The translations under genes were made by a program, and so were the position numbers. This document shows, piece by piece, positions 1-8,929 of a DNA stretch of 64,000 nucleotides; the first letter of the stretch is position 1; each line of letters starts with the position of its first letter. Origin of the DNA: Desulfovibrio legallii (GTDB taxonomy: Bacteria > Desulfobacterota > Desulfovibrionia > Desulfovibrionales > Desulfovibrionaceae). The notes beneath the pieces were generated by a model that saw nothing but the letters and a program-made list of their open reading frames with translations, was not told where the DNA came from and did no database searches. The DNA lies in the NCBI RefSeq assembly GCF_900102485.1, contig NZ_FNBX01000002.1, forward strand, positions 215,710 through 279,709, in the 5' to 3' direction.

Positions 1-849
1 GAGCTCAAGGCCGCGGGCTGCGTGGCCGTGTCCAACGACGGCAGACCCTTGGAAAGCGCCGAAATTGTCCGCCGGATCATGGAATATGCGGCAGACCTTG
101 ACCTTATCCTCATCGACCACTGCGAAGACCCGCACCTGGCCCGCGGCTGGCGCATGCACGAGGGCGCGACCAGCGGGCTGCTGGGCGTCAAGGGTCAGCC
201 TGCCGCGGGCGAGGCCGTGCAGGCCGCGCGGGACATTATGCTGGCCGAGTATCTGGGCGTGCCCGTGCACATCGCCCACGTTTCCGCCGCGCTCACCGTG
301 GACGTCATTGCCTGGGGCAAGGCGCGCGGGGTGCCTGTGACGGCCGAAACCTGCCCCCACTACCTGCTGTTGGACGAAACGGCCCTTGAAGGCTACAATA
401 CGCTGGCCAAGGTAAGCCCGCCCCTGCGCACGGCCGAGGACCGCGCGGCCCTGCGCCGCGCCGTCAAGGACGGCCTTATCGACATCCTGGCCACGGACCA
501 CGCCCCCCACGCCGCCCATGAAAAAGAAGGCACCCTGGACGAGGCCCTCTGCGGCTTCACGGGCCTGGACCTGGCCCTGAGCCTGACCTGGGAGCTGGTG
601 CGCGAAGGCGCGCTGACCGAAGCCGACCTCCAGCGCCTGTGGTGCCGACGGCCGGCGGAAATTTTCCACCTGCCTTGGAACGGCTTCGCCCCCGGCGACC
701 CGGCGGACTTCTTTCTGCTGGATCCGGCGGCCGTCTGGATCCCCGGCAGGGAGACCATGTATTCCAAAAGCCTGAACACGCCCTTCCTGGGGCGCGAGCT
801 GCACGGGCGCGTCGTCCACCATTGGCTGGGAGGCAGGCGGCTGTTCTGA
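1..849 (+). CDS. pyrC: Dihydroorotase, 3' part (5' end outside window)
   Basis: Catalyses the reversible cyclisation of carbamoyl-aspartate to dihydroorotate in de novo pyrimidine synthesis, in the cytoplasm. The frame is open from base 1 (reads ELKAAGCVAVSNDGRP), so the N-terminal third with the HxH metal motif lies outside. Visible amidohydrolase landmarks are DHCED, HIAHVS, ETCPHYLLL and the diagnostic ATDHAPH metal/catalytic motif, followed by EKEG. The C-terminus GRVVHHWLGGRRLF is typical of type I dihydroorotases. A dihydropyrimidinase or hydantoinase is less likely because of the TDHAPH context. The stop is 41 bp before the next gene, so the two may be co-transcribed. Confidence 0.92.
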   Translation, partial: ELKAAGCVAVSNDGRPLESAEIVRRIMEYAADLDLILIDHCEDPHLARGWRMHEGATSGLLGVKGQPAAGEAVQAARDIMLAEYLGVPVHIAHVSAALTVDVIAWGKARGVPVTAETCPHYLLLDETALEGYNTLAKVSPPLRTAEDRAALRRAVKDGLIDILATDHAPHAAHEKEGTLDEALCGFTGLDLALSLTWELVREGALTEADLQRLWCRRPAEIFHLPWNGFAPGDPADFFLLDPAAVWIPGRETMYSKSLNTPFLGRELHGRVVHHWLGGRRLF

Positions 850-890
850 TCCCGGCGGTCGGCGTCCGCCAGCGGCATACGGGAGGAGAT

Positions 891-2354
891 ATGCAAAACT
901 TTCTGCACGATATGGGGCTCTTTCGCGAGCAGTGCCTGATCAACGGCGCATGGCGCGGGGCCGACAGCGGCAAGGTTCTGCGCGTGGACAACCCGGCCGA
1001 CGGCAGCCTGCTGGGCCAGGCGCCCGACTGCGGCGCGGCCGAAACGCGCCAGGCCGTCGAGGCGGCCCAGGCCGCCTTTCCCGCCTGGAAGGCCAGAACG
1101 CCGCAGGAGCGCGGGGCGCTCTTGCGCGCCTGGGGCCAGGCCATTGAGGATAACCTGGAGGATCTGGCCCGCCTGCTCACCCTGGAGGAAGGCAAACCCC
1201 TGGCCGAAGCCAGGGGCGAAATCCGCCAGGGGGCGTCCTACTTCCCCTGGTACGCCGAGGAAATCCGCCGCTGCGCGGGCGAGGTGACGCCCGTGTTCCG
1301 CGCGGGCGTCCAGGCCCTGACCCGGCGCGAGCCCGTGGGCGTGGCCGCGGCCATCACGCCCTGGAACTTCCCCATGTCCATGCTGCCGCGCAAGGTGGCC
1401 CCGGCCCTGGCCGCGGGCTGCACCATGGTGGTCAAGCCCGCCAGCGCCACGCCCTACAGCGCCCTGGCCCTGGCCGAGCTGGCCCAGCGCGTAGGCCTGC
1501 CCGCGGGCGTGCTCAACGTGCTTACGGGCGGGGCCAGGGCCATCGGCGGCGAAATCACCGCCAATCCCCTGGTGCGCAAGCTGAGCTTTACCGGCTCCAC
1601 AGCCGTCGGCAAGGAGCTGGCCGCCCAGTGCGGCCCCACCCTCAAGCGTCTTTCCATGGAGCTGGGCGGCAACGCGCCCTTCATCGTCTTTGCGGATGCG
1701 GACCTGGAGCGCGCCGTGCCCACGGCCCTGGCCTGCAAATTCCGCAACGCGGGGCAGACCTGCATCTGCGCCAACCGTTTTCTGGTGGAGCGGTCCGCGT
1801 ACGAGGCCTTTGCCCAGGGCCTGCTCGCCAAGGTGCGCGCCCTGCGCGTGGGCAACGGCCTTGACCCTCATACGGACATGGGCCCCCTTATCAATGCCGA
1901 CGCCGTGGCCCATACCGACGCCCTGGTGCGCGACGCCCTGGATAAAGGCGCGCAGCTCCTGGCCGGCGGCAAGCCCCACAGCCTGGGGGGCAATTTTTAC
2001 GAGCCTACCTTGCTCACGGGCCTCACCCCGCAGATGCGCATCTTCCGCGAGGAAATTTTCGGCCCCGTGGCGGCGCTCATGCCCTTTGACGCCGAAGAGG
2101 AAGCCGTGGCCTTGGCCAATGATACGGAATACGGCCTGGCTTCCTACGTCTGCACCAACAACATGCCCCGGATCTGGCGGCTGTTCCGAGATCTTCAGTA
2201 CGGCATGGCGGGCGTTAACGACGCCGCCCTGGCCGCGGCGGAAACGCCCTTCGGCGGCACCAAGAACAGCGGCCTGGGCCGCGAAGGCGGCCGCGAAGGC
2301 CTGCTGGAATATATGGAAACCCGCTACCTGCTGCTGGGCGGCCTGGAAGGATAG
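891..2354 (+). CDS. gabD: NAD(P)-dependent succinate-semialdehyde dehydrogenase family protein
   Basis: Aldehyde dehydrogenase superfamily protein of 487 aa, the usual size for GabD. It oxidises an aldehyde to an acid; succinate semialdehyde to succinate is the best guess. I chose the ATG at 891 because GGGAGGAG sits just upstream; the same frame is open further upstream only as a shadow over pyrC. Motifs: FNPA-type N-terminus (VDNPADGSLLG), ITPWNFPMSM, the cofactor loop SFTGSTAVGKEL, the general-base ELGGNAPF, the catalytic cysteine in NAGQTCICANR, and EEIFGPVAAL. Glutarate-semialdehyde or another medium-chain aldehyde substrate is possible. No GABA transaminase is nearby. Confidence 0.85.
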   Translation: MQNFLHDMGLFREQCLINGAWRGADSGKVLRVDNPADGSLLGQAPDCGAAETRQAVEAAQAAFPAWKARTPQERGALLRAWGQAIEDNLEDLARLLTLEEGKPLAEARGEIRQGASYFPWYAEEIRRCAGEVTPVFRAGVQALTRREPVGVAAAITPWNFPMSMLPRKVAPALAAGCTMVVKPASATPYSALALAELAQRVGLPAGVLNVLTGGARAIGGEITANPLVRKLSFTGSTAVGKELAAQCGPTLKRLSMELGGNAPFIVFADADLERAVPTALACKFRNAGQTCICANRFLVERSAYEAFAQGLLAKVRALRVGNGLDPHTDMGPLINADAVAHTDALVRDALDKGAQLLAGGKPHSLGGNFYEPTLLTGLTPQMRIFREEIFGPVAALMPFDAEEEAVALANDTEYGLASYVCTNNMPRIWRLFRDLQYGMAGVNDAALAAAETPFGGTKNSGLGREGGREGLLEYMETRYLLLGGLEG

Positions 2355-2528
2355 CGCGCCGCGCAAGCGGCGCTTGCGCGTATGGGCGCAGCGTTGCGGC
2401 GTTTGTTTCGGAACCGCGCGGAGGGGTCACCCTTGCGCCTTGGCGGCGGCCCGCCGTCCGCGCAGCCGCGTGTCCGTTCACGCAGCCGCAGCGCAGGCCG
2501 CGGGTGCAACGCTCCAAGGAGGATAGCC

Positions 2529-3470
2529 ATGCCTTTGCGTCAACCCGTGGCTGCGGGCCGGTTTTATCCCGATGATCCCGAAGCCCTGCGCGCGGCCCTG
2601 CGGGCCTGCCTTACGCCCAAAGAACTGCCCGATCCCGCCGGGGCGCGCCCGCACGGGGCTGGTTCCCGCCTGGTGGGCGTCATGCTGCCCCACGCGGGCT
2701 ATGTTTACAGCGGCCGGGTGGCCGGAGCCGTGCTGGCCGGTCCCTGGGGCGCGGGCACGGTGGGCGCGGCCCTGCCGCGCCGCTGCATTGTGCTTTGCCC
2801 CAACCATACCGGCCGGGGACACCCCCTGGGCGTCTGGCCTGACGGCGCCTGGCGCACCCCCCTGGGCGACGTGCCCGTGGACGCGGGCCTGGCGGCGGCG
2901 CTCTGCGGCCGCGGCGGCTTTGCCCCGGATACGGACTGCCATCTGGGCGAACACGCCATCGAAGTCCTCCTGCCCTTTCTGCAATATCTGCCCGCGCCCG
3001 CAGCGAACGCCGCACCCGGCATGAGTGCCGTTTCCGGGGCGGACGCGGCACCGCCCTCGCAGGCCCGCGCCATTGTGCCCGTATGTGTGGGCGTCCGGCG
3101 GCCCGAAGTCCTGCGCGCCGCAGGCCTGGCCTTGGGCGCGGCCCTGCTCGTTGCCCAGGCCGAGGACGACCCCGTGGGGCTCATCGTCAGCTCGGACATG
3201 AACCACTACGAAGACCAGCAGACCACCCTGCAAAAAGATGGCCTGGCCCTGCAGCAGACCCTGGCCTGCGACCCCGACGCCCTGCTGACCACCGTGGAGC
3301 AGAGCCGCTGCAGCATGTGCGGGGCGGCCCCCATGGCCGTGGCCCTCTACGCCCTGCGCGCCCTGGGCGAACCCTGGGCTGAGCTGGCCGCCTACGACAC
3401 CTCGGCCAGCGCCACGGGCGACGCCGCCCAGGTGGTGGGCTACGCAGGCCTGCGCTTCGGCGTGCAGTAG
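2529..3470 (+). CDS. MEMO-family protein (AmmeMemoRadiSam system protein B)
   Basis: Protein of 313 aa of the MEMO1 / extradiol-dioxygenase-like fold family. The ATG at 2529 follows an AAGGAGG-type site. Conserved metal-site histidines are visible in MLPHAGYVYSG, CPNHTGRGHPLG, GEHAIEVLLPFLQY and SSDMNHYEDQQT, with the conserved cysteine region SMCGAAPMAVALYAL. In many anaerobes this protein is encoded beside an AMMECR1-like protein and a radical SAM enzyme. Neither partner is in this window, so the partner genes may be elsewhere or the protein may act alone. The function is unknown; the family name comes from phylogenomic association, not from a known reaction. Confidence 0.85.
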   Translation: MPLRQPVAAGRFYPDDPEALRAALRACLTPKELPDPAGARPHGAGSRLVGVMLPHAGYVYSGRVAGAVLAGPWGAGTVGAALPRRCIVLCPNHTGRGHPLGVWPDGAWRTPLGDVPVDAGLAAALCGRGGFAPDTDCHLGEHAIEVLLPFLQYLPAPAANAAPGMSAVSGADAAPPSQARAIVPVCVGVRRPEVLRAAGLALGAALLVAQAEDDPVGLIVSSDMNHYEDQQTTLQKDGLALQQTLACDPDALLTTVEQSRCSMCGAAPMAVALYALRALGEPWAELAAYDTSASATGDAAQVVGYAGLRFGVQ

Positions 3471-3487
3471 AAGGAAGATTTTTTTGT

Positions 3488-3676
3488 GGGGGAAGGGGAC
3501 TTTTGAGCGCTGCTGTCTTCGCCCGTAACTAGCGCTGCTGTCTTCGCCCGTAACTAGCGCTGCTGTCTTCGCCCGTAACTAGCGCTGCTGTCTTCGCCCG
3601 TAACTAGCGCTGCTGTCTTAGCCCGTAACTTCCTTCGTCGTAACGGGCTAAGCTGAACAAAAGTCCCCCCTTCCCC
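3488..3676. repeat. Two-armed tandem-repeat hairpin element, copy 1
   Basis: Five direct 25-bp units starting agcgctgctgtcttcgccc occupy 3506-3530, 3531-3555, 3556-3580, 3581-3605 and 3606-3630. Units 1-4 are identical; unit 5 has tta for ttc. One 23-bp unit of a second type (tccttcgtcgtaacgggcta...) follows at 3631-3653. Unit 5 and the second-type unit can pair (cttagcccgt with acgggctaag). The whole is flanked by an outer inverted repeat, ggggaaggggactttt against aaaagtccccccttcccc. There is no spacer structure, so it is not CRISPR. A second copy with different arm lengths is at 12577-12732. Confidence 0.9.
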
Positions 3677-3678
3677 CC

Positions 3679-3714
3679 ACGCCCCCTGTCCCCTTCAAAA
3701 AACTTTTTCCCCTC
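3679..3714 (+). repeat. Dispersed intergenic motif (acgccccc...ccttcaaaaaactttttc), copy 1
   Basis: A short C-rich stretch runs into ccttcaaaaaactttttccc. Closely similar sequences lie at 6964-7000 (opposite strand) and 12733-12766. Two of the three directly adjoin the two-armed tandem-repeat element, so the motif may be part of the same larger repetitive unit. No coding potential. Confidence 0.6.
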
Positions 3715-3811
3715 AGGGTGGCGCGACAGGCGTACTCTGGGCAGACGATCGCCTGAGTGCTCCCGGCGCGTCTTTCCCCGACAGTTGCGGCGCGGCATAA
3801 AGGGGCGCAGA

Positions 3812-3841
3812 GGGAGGAAACCCTGTAAAAAGTTTCCTCCC
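3812..3841 (-). terminator. Stem-loop downstream of the FAD/Fe-S oxidase gene
   Basis: GGGAGGAAAC (3812-3821) pairs perfectly with GTTTCCTCCC (3832-3841) across a 10-nt loop. It lies 11 bp past the stop of the minus-strand gene ending at 3853. No clear U-tract follows, so Rho-independent termination is plausible but unproven; it could be an mRNA 3'-end stabilising hairpin. Confidence 0.5.
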
Positions 3842-3852
3842 CCGAACCGTTG

Positions 3853-6669
3853 TTACTTGCTGGCCTCATCCACCAGGAAGACGATGGAGTAGTACGGAAT
3901 GCCGCTGTGCAGGGAAAGACCGATCTGGCAGGTGCGGCTGGAGGAATAGCCGGCCTCGCAGGCGCTGACCTGCATGCGCAGGCTTTTGAGGGCGGATTCG
4001 TTGAGCTCCGGGTGGGTAAAGCCCCGGTCTCCGGCCCAGCCGCAGCAATCTATGCCTTCGGGCACTACCACGTTTTCGGCGCACTTTCTGGCCAGGGCTT
4101 CCAGCTTGCCTTCCAGGCCCATTTTGCGCATGGAGCAGGTGGCGTGCAGGGCCACGGTTTTGGGCAGTTTTTGGAGGGGCAGGGCGTCCATCAGGTTGTC
4201 CATGATGAATTCCACCGGTTCATAGAAGCGGATGGCCGGATCCAGGGTTTCCTTCATGTGCAGCAGGCAGGGGCTGGTTTCGCAGAGCACGGGGTATTCC
4301 CCGTTGTTGCTGGCCGCCTTAAGCGCCGCTTCCAGCTCTTTTTCCTTTTTGCGGGCCGCGTCGGTAAGGCCCTTGCTGGCAAAGGCCATGCCGCAGCAGA
4401 GCTTTTCCATATCCTTGGGCAGGATGACGTCGTAGCCGCCCTTGAGCAGCACGCTCACCACGGCCTCCGGCTCGCTGCGGCGGTCGGCGTGTTCCGCGCC
4501 GGGGCCCATGTTGCGGGCAATGCAGCTGGGGAAGTAGACCACCTTCTTGGGGTTGGGGGAGGGTACGGCGGGCAGGTGAAGTTTGCGGCCGCCTTTGGGC
4601 ATATCTTTGTTCCACAAGGGGATTTTTTTGCAGCTGAGGCAGCGCAGCAGGCGCGCGCCGTTCTGCATGACGGTGGTGCCCAGCAGGCGGTGCAGGCCGT
4701 CCGCGCTGTTGAGCATGAAGGACATGGCCCGGCAGGTTCCGGCAAAGTGGTCGGCTATGCCGTTGGCCAGTTTGTTGGCGCACGCGCCCGCATCCTTGTG
4801 GCGCAGGCTTTTGATGAACACGCCCGTATCCACGCCCGCGGGGCAGCGGGGGCGGCAGAGGCTATCCGTGGCGCAGGTGGCCTTGCCCATGTATTCGTAG
4901 GCTTTTTCCAGCTGCTTAAGGGCCGGGCTTTTGGGCTCCGCCGCGCGCAGACGACAGATTTCACGGTAGGCGGCGATGCGCTGGCGCGGGGTGAGGGTGA
5001 GCTCGCGCGAGGGACAGACCGATTCGCAGAAGCCGCATTCCATGCATTTGTCCGCCAGGGGATCCGCCGGGGTGAGGGGCTTGAGGTTTTTGACGTGGCC
5101 TTGCGGGTCTTCGTTGAGCAGCACGCCGGGGTTGAGAATGCCCTGCGGGTCCAGCAGGTTTTTGATCTCCTTCATGATGGCGTAGGCCGTAGAGCCCCAT
5201 TCCAGCTCCACAAAGGGGGCCACGTTGCGGCCTGTGCCGTGCTCGGCCTTGAGGGAGCCGTCGTATTTTTCTGTAATAAGTTTGCTGAAGTCGTCCATAA
5301 AGGCCTTGTAGCGGGCCACTTCGGCGGGCGCGCCGAAGTCCTGCCAGAAGACGAAGTGCAGGTTGCCGTCGCGGGCGTGGCCGAAGAGCGGGGCCACGCT
5401 GTAGCCGTGGCGGGCGAAAAGCGCCTGCAGGTCTGTGGCGGCTTCGCCCAGGCGGTCCAGGGTAAAGGCCACGTCCTCAATGACGATGGAGGTGCCCACG
5501 GGCCGCATGCCGCCCACCGAGGCCAGAATGCCTTTGCGGATGCGCCAGAGCTTGCCGTACTCCTCTGGTTTGTCCGTGAAGGCGTAGGGCCGCACAAAAT
5601 GCACATCCTTGAAGGCCTCATTGATGGCGGCGATGTTGGCGTTCAGCCCCTCCTGGTTGGGGGCGCGGGTTTCCACCAGCAGGGAGCAGACCTGATCGTC
5701 CAGGGTTTCCAGGCCTTCGGGCAGGCCGGGCGTGCCTTCTACAGAGCGCAGAGAGGCGCGGTCCATAAGCTCGGCGGAGGCAACGGGCAGGCGCGCCACG
5801 GCCGAGGCCAGGTCGCAGGCGTCCTTCACCGTGGGCAGGAGCAGCAGGGCCGAGGCTTTGAAGGGGGCTTCCTCCACCGTGCGGTAGGTCACCTCGGCAA
5901 TAAAGCCCAGGGTGCCTTCGGAGCCCACCATAACGTGCTGGAGGATTTCAAAGGGGTCTTCAAAATCCACCAGGGCGTTGAGGCTGTAGCCCGTGGTGTT
6001 TTTGATCTTGAATTTGCGGCGGATGCGCTCGGCCAGGGCCTGGTCGGCCAGGGTTTTTTCGCGCAGGGCGGCAAGGCCCGCCAGGATGTGGCCGTGGCTG
6101 CGGGCAAAGGCCGCGCGGCTTTTGGCGTCCGCCGTATCCAGCAGCGCGCCGTCGGCCAGGATCATGCGGGTGGAGAGTACGGTTTTGTAGGAATTGTCCG
6201 CCGTGCCGCAGCACATCCCGCTGGCGTTGTTGGCGAAAATGCCGCCGATAAAACAGCTGTCTATGGAGGCCGGGTCCGGCCCGATTTTTTTGCCGAACTC
6301 GGCCAGAATTTTGTTGGCCCCGGAGCCGATGATGCCCGGCTGGAGGGTGATTTTTTCCGCTTTTTCGCCCACCCGCCAGTTGCGCCAGCCCTTGCCGATG
6401 CGCACCAGCACGGAATCCGTCACGGCCTGACCGGAAAGGCTGGTGCCCGCCGCGCGGAAGGTTACGGGCACCTGCAGCCGGTGGGCCAGGCCCAGCAGCT
6501 CCATAACTTCGGCCTCATCCAGCACGTCCACCACCAGCTTGGGGGTCAGGCGATAGACGCTGGCGTCCGTGCCGTAGGCCAGCAGGCGCAAGGGGTCGGT
6601 ATGGATGCGGGCCTTGGGGATAAAGGCCGAGAGTTCCGTCTTGAATTCTTTGTAGGGCGAGGGGAGCAT
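3853..6669 (-). CDS. FAD-linked oxidase fused to Fe-S/CCG domains (D-lactate/glycolate dehydrogenase type)
   Basis: Protein of 938 aa combining a GlcD-like flavoprotein with a GlcF/HdrD-like Fe-S part. It probably oxidises a 2-hydroxy acid such as D-lactate and passes electrons to the membrane. The FAD-binding domain is in the first about 200 residues (RAAGTSLSGQAV, NNASGMCCGTADNS) and the FAD-oxidase C domain reaches about residue 530 (KAEHGTGRNVAPFVELEWG). A 4Fe-4S motif CMECGFCESVCP begins near residue 540, with a second cysteine group DSLCRPRCPAG. Two cysteine-rich CCG domains follow (CCGMAFASKG near 760, CCGWAGDRGF near 876). The ATG at 6669 follows GGAGGATCCCC. Lactate is the major electron donor of this group of bacteria, which fits, but the substrate is inferred. 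Confidence 0.82.
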   Translation of the reverse strand: MLPSPYKEFKTELSAFIPKARIHTDPLRLLAYGTDASVYRLTPKLVVDVLDEAEVMELLGLAHRLQVPVTFRAAGTSLSGQAVTDSVLVRIGKGWRNWRVGEKAEKITLQPGIIGSGANKILAEFGKKIGPDPASIDSCFIGGIFANNASGMCCGTADNSYKTVLSTRMILADGALLDTADAKSRAAFARSHGHILAGLAALREKTLADQALAERIRRKFKIKNTTGYSLNALVDFEDPFEILQHVMVGSEGTLGFIAEVTYRTVEEAPFKASALLLLPTVKDACDLASAVARLPVASAELMDRASLRSVEGTPGLPEGLETLDDQVCSLLVETRAPNQEGLNANIAAINEAFKDVHFVRPYAFTDKPEEYGKLWRIRKGILASVGGMRPVGTSIVIEDVAFTLDRLGEAATDLQALFARHGYSVAPLFGHARDGNLHFVFWQDFGAPAEVARYKAFMDDFSKLITEKYDGSLKAEHGTGRNVAPFVELEWGSTAYAIMKEIKNLLDPQGILNPGVLLNEDPQGHVKNLKPLTPADPLADKCMECGFCESVCPSRELTLTPRQRIAAYREICRLRAAEPKSPALKQLEKAYEYMGKATCATDSLCRPRCPAGVDTGVFIKSLRHKDAGACANKLANGIADHFAGTCRAMSFMLNSADGLHRLLGTTVMQNGARLLRCLSCKKIPLWNKDMPKGGRKLHLPAVPSPNPKKVVYFPSCIARNMGPGAEHADRRSEPEAVVSVLLKGGYDVILPKDMEKLCCGMAFASKGLTDAARKKEKELEAALKAASNNGEYPVLCETSPCLLHMKETLDPAIRFYEPVEFIMDNLMDALPLQKLPKTVALHATCSMRKMGLEGKLEALARKCAENVVVPEGIDCCGWAGDRGFTHPELNESALKSLRMQVSACEAGYSSSRTCQIGLSLHSGIPYYSIVFLVDEASK

Positions 6670-7033
6670 GGGGATCCTCCGTGCGGACGGCGCCGCCTTT
6701 GGGGTGACAGCCTGCGCAGCGGCTCTGCGAGGGGACGTCCGGTCTGGGCGACGCGCGGGAAGGCCTTTGCGCGCCGGACGGCCGGGCAGTCAATGTGCGG
6801 CAAGCGGGACGGCGTCCGGCAAGGGCTGGACGCAATGTTAATTAATAGTATCGATTCTCGCGATAAAAATCCACTGCTTTAAGTGGGGGTGGCGGGCCTG
6901 GTTCGGCTTCGTCCGGGCGGCGTACTGAAAACGTTGTTCAAGGTACGCCTTACGCGGCCCCTGAGAGAGAAAAAATTTTTTGAAGGGTGGGGGGCGTGGG
7001 GGGGGAGCCCTTTTCCCCCGCAACAGCTCTCCT
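6670..7033. other. Intergenic region between oxidase and SGNH hydrolase genes
   Basis: 364 bp with no gene I can support. The part at 6836-6880 is AT-rich (ttaattaatagtatcgattc) and probably holds the promoter of the minus-strand oxidase, although no clean -35/-10 pair stands out. The right part (6964-7000) carries a minus-strand copy of the dispersed C-rich/A-rich motif also seen near 3.7 and 12.7 kb. Confidence 0.5.
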
Positions 7034-7621
7034 TCATATCCGCAGCAGGGGGGCGGCGGTCTGGGCCATGAGGGCATGGCCCGCTTCGGAGGGGTGGAGG
7101 CCGTCGCTGTAGAGGGCGGCCAGGGCGGCTTGGGGGGTGGGCGCGGCTGCGGCGTGTTTGGCGAAGCCGCGGGCGAAGTCCAGGCAGGCGAGGCCGAAAT
7201 CTGCGGCCAGGGTGCGCAGCCAGGGCTGGAGGGCCGCGTAGGCCGTGCGGGCCTGGTCCATATCCACGCTGCCGAGCAAGGGGAAGGTTATGGGATCGTG
7301 GAGGGGAATGGGCACGCCCAGGATGGGGCGCACGCGGGCGTGGAAGCACTGTTGGACCAGGGCGAAGATGTTGGCCCGCACGGCTCCGGGCCCGGCCCCC
7401 AGGGCCAGGTCGTTGAAGCCGCCCATAAGGCAGACGGCGTCGGCCTCCTGGGCCAGCACGTCGGCCTGGAGACGGGCCAGCATGCCTGCGGTGGTGTCGC
7501 CGTTGATGCCGGCGTTGCGCACGTCAAAGCCGGTCAGTTTGCCCAGCAGGGTGGGCCAGACGCGCGGGCGCGGCACGCCGTAGCCGTAGGTGAGGCTATC
7601 GCCCAGGCAGACCAGAATCAT
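7034..7621 (-). CDS. SGNH/GDSL-family hydrolase (esterase/lipase-like)
   Basis: Small (195 aa) single-domain SGNH hydrolase. The block I motif is CLGDSLTYGYG (nucleophile Ser), block II has the Gly in VRNAGINGDTT, block III the Asn in GGFNDLALG, and block V the Asp/His pair in YSDGLHPSEAGH, so the catalytic set is complete. There is no signal peptide, so it is cytoplasmic. It starts 36 bp after the uracil permease gene on the same strand and is probably the last gene of a upp-uraA operon. TesA-like thioesterase or arylesterase activity is possible; the physiological substrate is unknown. Confidence 0.85.
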   Translation of the reverse strand: MILVCLGDSLTYGYGVPRPRVWPTLLGKLTGFDVRNAGINGDTTAGMLARLQADVLAQEADAVCLMGGFNDLALGAGPGAVRANIFALVQQCFHARVRPILGVPIPLHDPITFPLLGSVDMDQARTAYAALQPWLRTLAADFGLACLDFARGFAKHAAAAPTPQAALAALYSDGLHPSEAGHALMAQTAAPLLRI

Positions 7622-7657
7622 GCGAACTCCTTGCGCGCCGCGGTGCGGCGGTTGGCC

Positions 7658-8917
7658 TCAGGCGCGGCTGCGGGGCAGCAGCAGGTTGAGCAGCACGCCG
7701 GTGACGGCGGCCAGGCCGATGCCGCCCAGCTTGAAGCTGCCGATGCTGAACTGCATGCCGCCCACGCCGAAGATGATCACCAGGGCCACGATGATCATGT
7801 TGCGGGGCTCCATAAGGTCTTTGCCCGCGCGCACCAGGGTGTTGAGGCCCACCACCATGATGGCCCCGAAGAGCAGGATCATGATGCCGCCCATGACCGG
7901 CACGGGTATGGCCCCCAGAAACGCGCCGATCTTGGCCACGAAGGAGAGCAGAATGGCGCAGAGCGCGGCCCAGGTCATGACTGCGGGGTTGAAGGCGCGG
8001 GTCAGGGCCACGGCTCCGGTCACCTCGGAATAGGTGGTGCAGGGCGGGCCGCCCACAGCCGCCGCGACCATGGTGGCCAGGCCGTCGCCGAACATGGTTT
8101 TGTGGATGCCGGGGTCTTTGAGGTAATCCTTGCCGGTGACGGAGCTGATGGCCATGATGTCGCCGAAGTGCTCAATGACCGGGGCCAGGGTGATGGGAAT
8201 GATGAAAAGGACGGGCTCCAGGGCGAATTCGGGGAAGATGAAGTGCGGCAGGCGCAGCCAGGGCGCGGCGGTGATGCTGCCCCAGTCGCCCACGCCCAGG
8301 ATAAGGCAGGCGATGAGCCCGGCGACGATGCCGCAGAGGATGGGCGTGAGGCGCAGAAAGCCCTTGCCCAGCAGGGAGACCAGCACCGTGGCGGCCAGGG
8401 AGGTCATGGAAATCCAGAGGGCCAGGTTGCCGGGCACCAGTTGCTGCCCGCCGTCGCCGGTTTTGCCCAGGGCCATGTTCACAGCCACGGGCGCGAGCAC
8501 GAGCCCGATGACCACAATGACCGGCCCGGTGACGATGGGCGGCAGGAGGCGCAGCACAAATTCCGTGCCGCGCCAGCGCACCAGGGCGCTGACCACAAAG
8601 TAGACAAAACCGCAGCAGACCAGCGCGCCCAGAGTCTGGGGCATGCCCCAGGTCTGCACGCCGTAGATGATGGGCGCGATGAAGGCGAAGGACGAAGCCA
8701 GGAATATGGGCACCCGGCCCCTGGTGCAGAGCTGGAAGAGCAGGGTGCCCACGCCCGCTGTGAACAGGGCCACGTTGCTGTCCAGGCCGGTGAGGATGGG
8801 CACCAGCACCAGCGCGCCGAAGGCCACAAAAAGCATCTGCGCGCCGAGGACGCAGTCGCGCAGGCGCAGGCGGTAGTCCGTAGGGGCGGCCGCGGGCCGC
8901 GGGTTTTGGCTGGTCAT
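7658..8917 (-). CDS. uraA: Uracil/xanthine permease (NCS2 family)
   Basis: Protein of 419 aa, the normal size for UraA, with about 14 hydrophobic segments. It imports uracil by proton symport at the inner membrane. Family motifs are [13 protein letters not shown] (the substrate-binding Glu region of UraA) and [19 protein letters not shown] in the C-terminal half. It starts 12 bp after the end of upp on the same strand; this pairing of transporter with phosphoribosyltransferase is the standard uracil salvage arrangement and favours uracil over xanthine as substrate. Confidence 0.92.
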   Translation of the reverse strand: MTSQNPRPAAAPTDYRLRLRDCVLGAQMLFVAFGALVLVPILTGLDSNVALFTAGVGTLLFQLCTRGRVPIFLASSFAFIAPIIYGVQTWGMPQTLGALVCCGFVYFVVSALVRWRGTEFVLRLLPPIVTGPVIVVIGLVLAPVAVNMALGKTGDGGQQLVPGNLALWISMTSLAATVLVSLLGKGFLRLTPILCGIVAGLIACLILGVGDWGSITAAPWLRLPHFIFPEFALEPVLFIIPITLAPVIEHFGDIMAISSVTGKDYLKDPGIHKTMFGDGLATMVAAAVGGPPCTTYSEVTGAVALTRAFNPAVMTWAALCAILLSFVAKIGAFLGAIPVPVMGGIMILLFGAIMVVGLNTLVRAGKDLMEPRNMIIVALVIIFGVGGMQFSIGSFKLGGIGLAAVTGVLLNLLLPRSRA

Positions 8918-8929
8918 GGGGCGCTCCGT

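Noticed and set aside
3506-3653. Possible CRISPR array
   Set aside because: Units are directly abutting without spacers, there are two unit types in inverted relation, and no cas genes are in the window.
3850-6882. 1010-codon open frame on + opposite the FAD/Fe-S oxidase gene
   Set aside because: It is the antisense shadow of a clearly homologous gene in high-GC DNA. It has no ribosome site and its translation shows low-complexity Gly/His/Ala sequence without family motifs.
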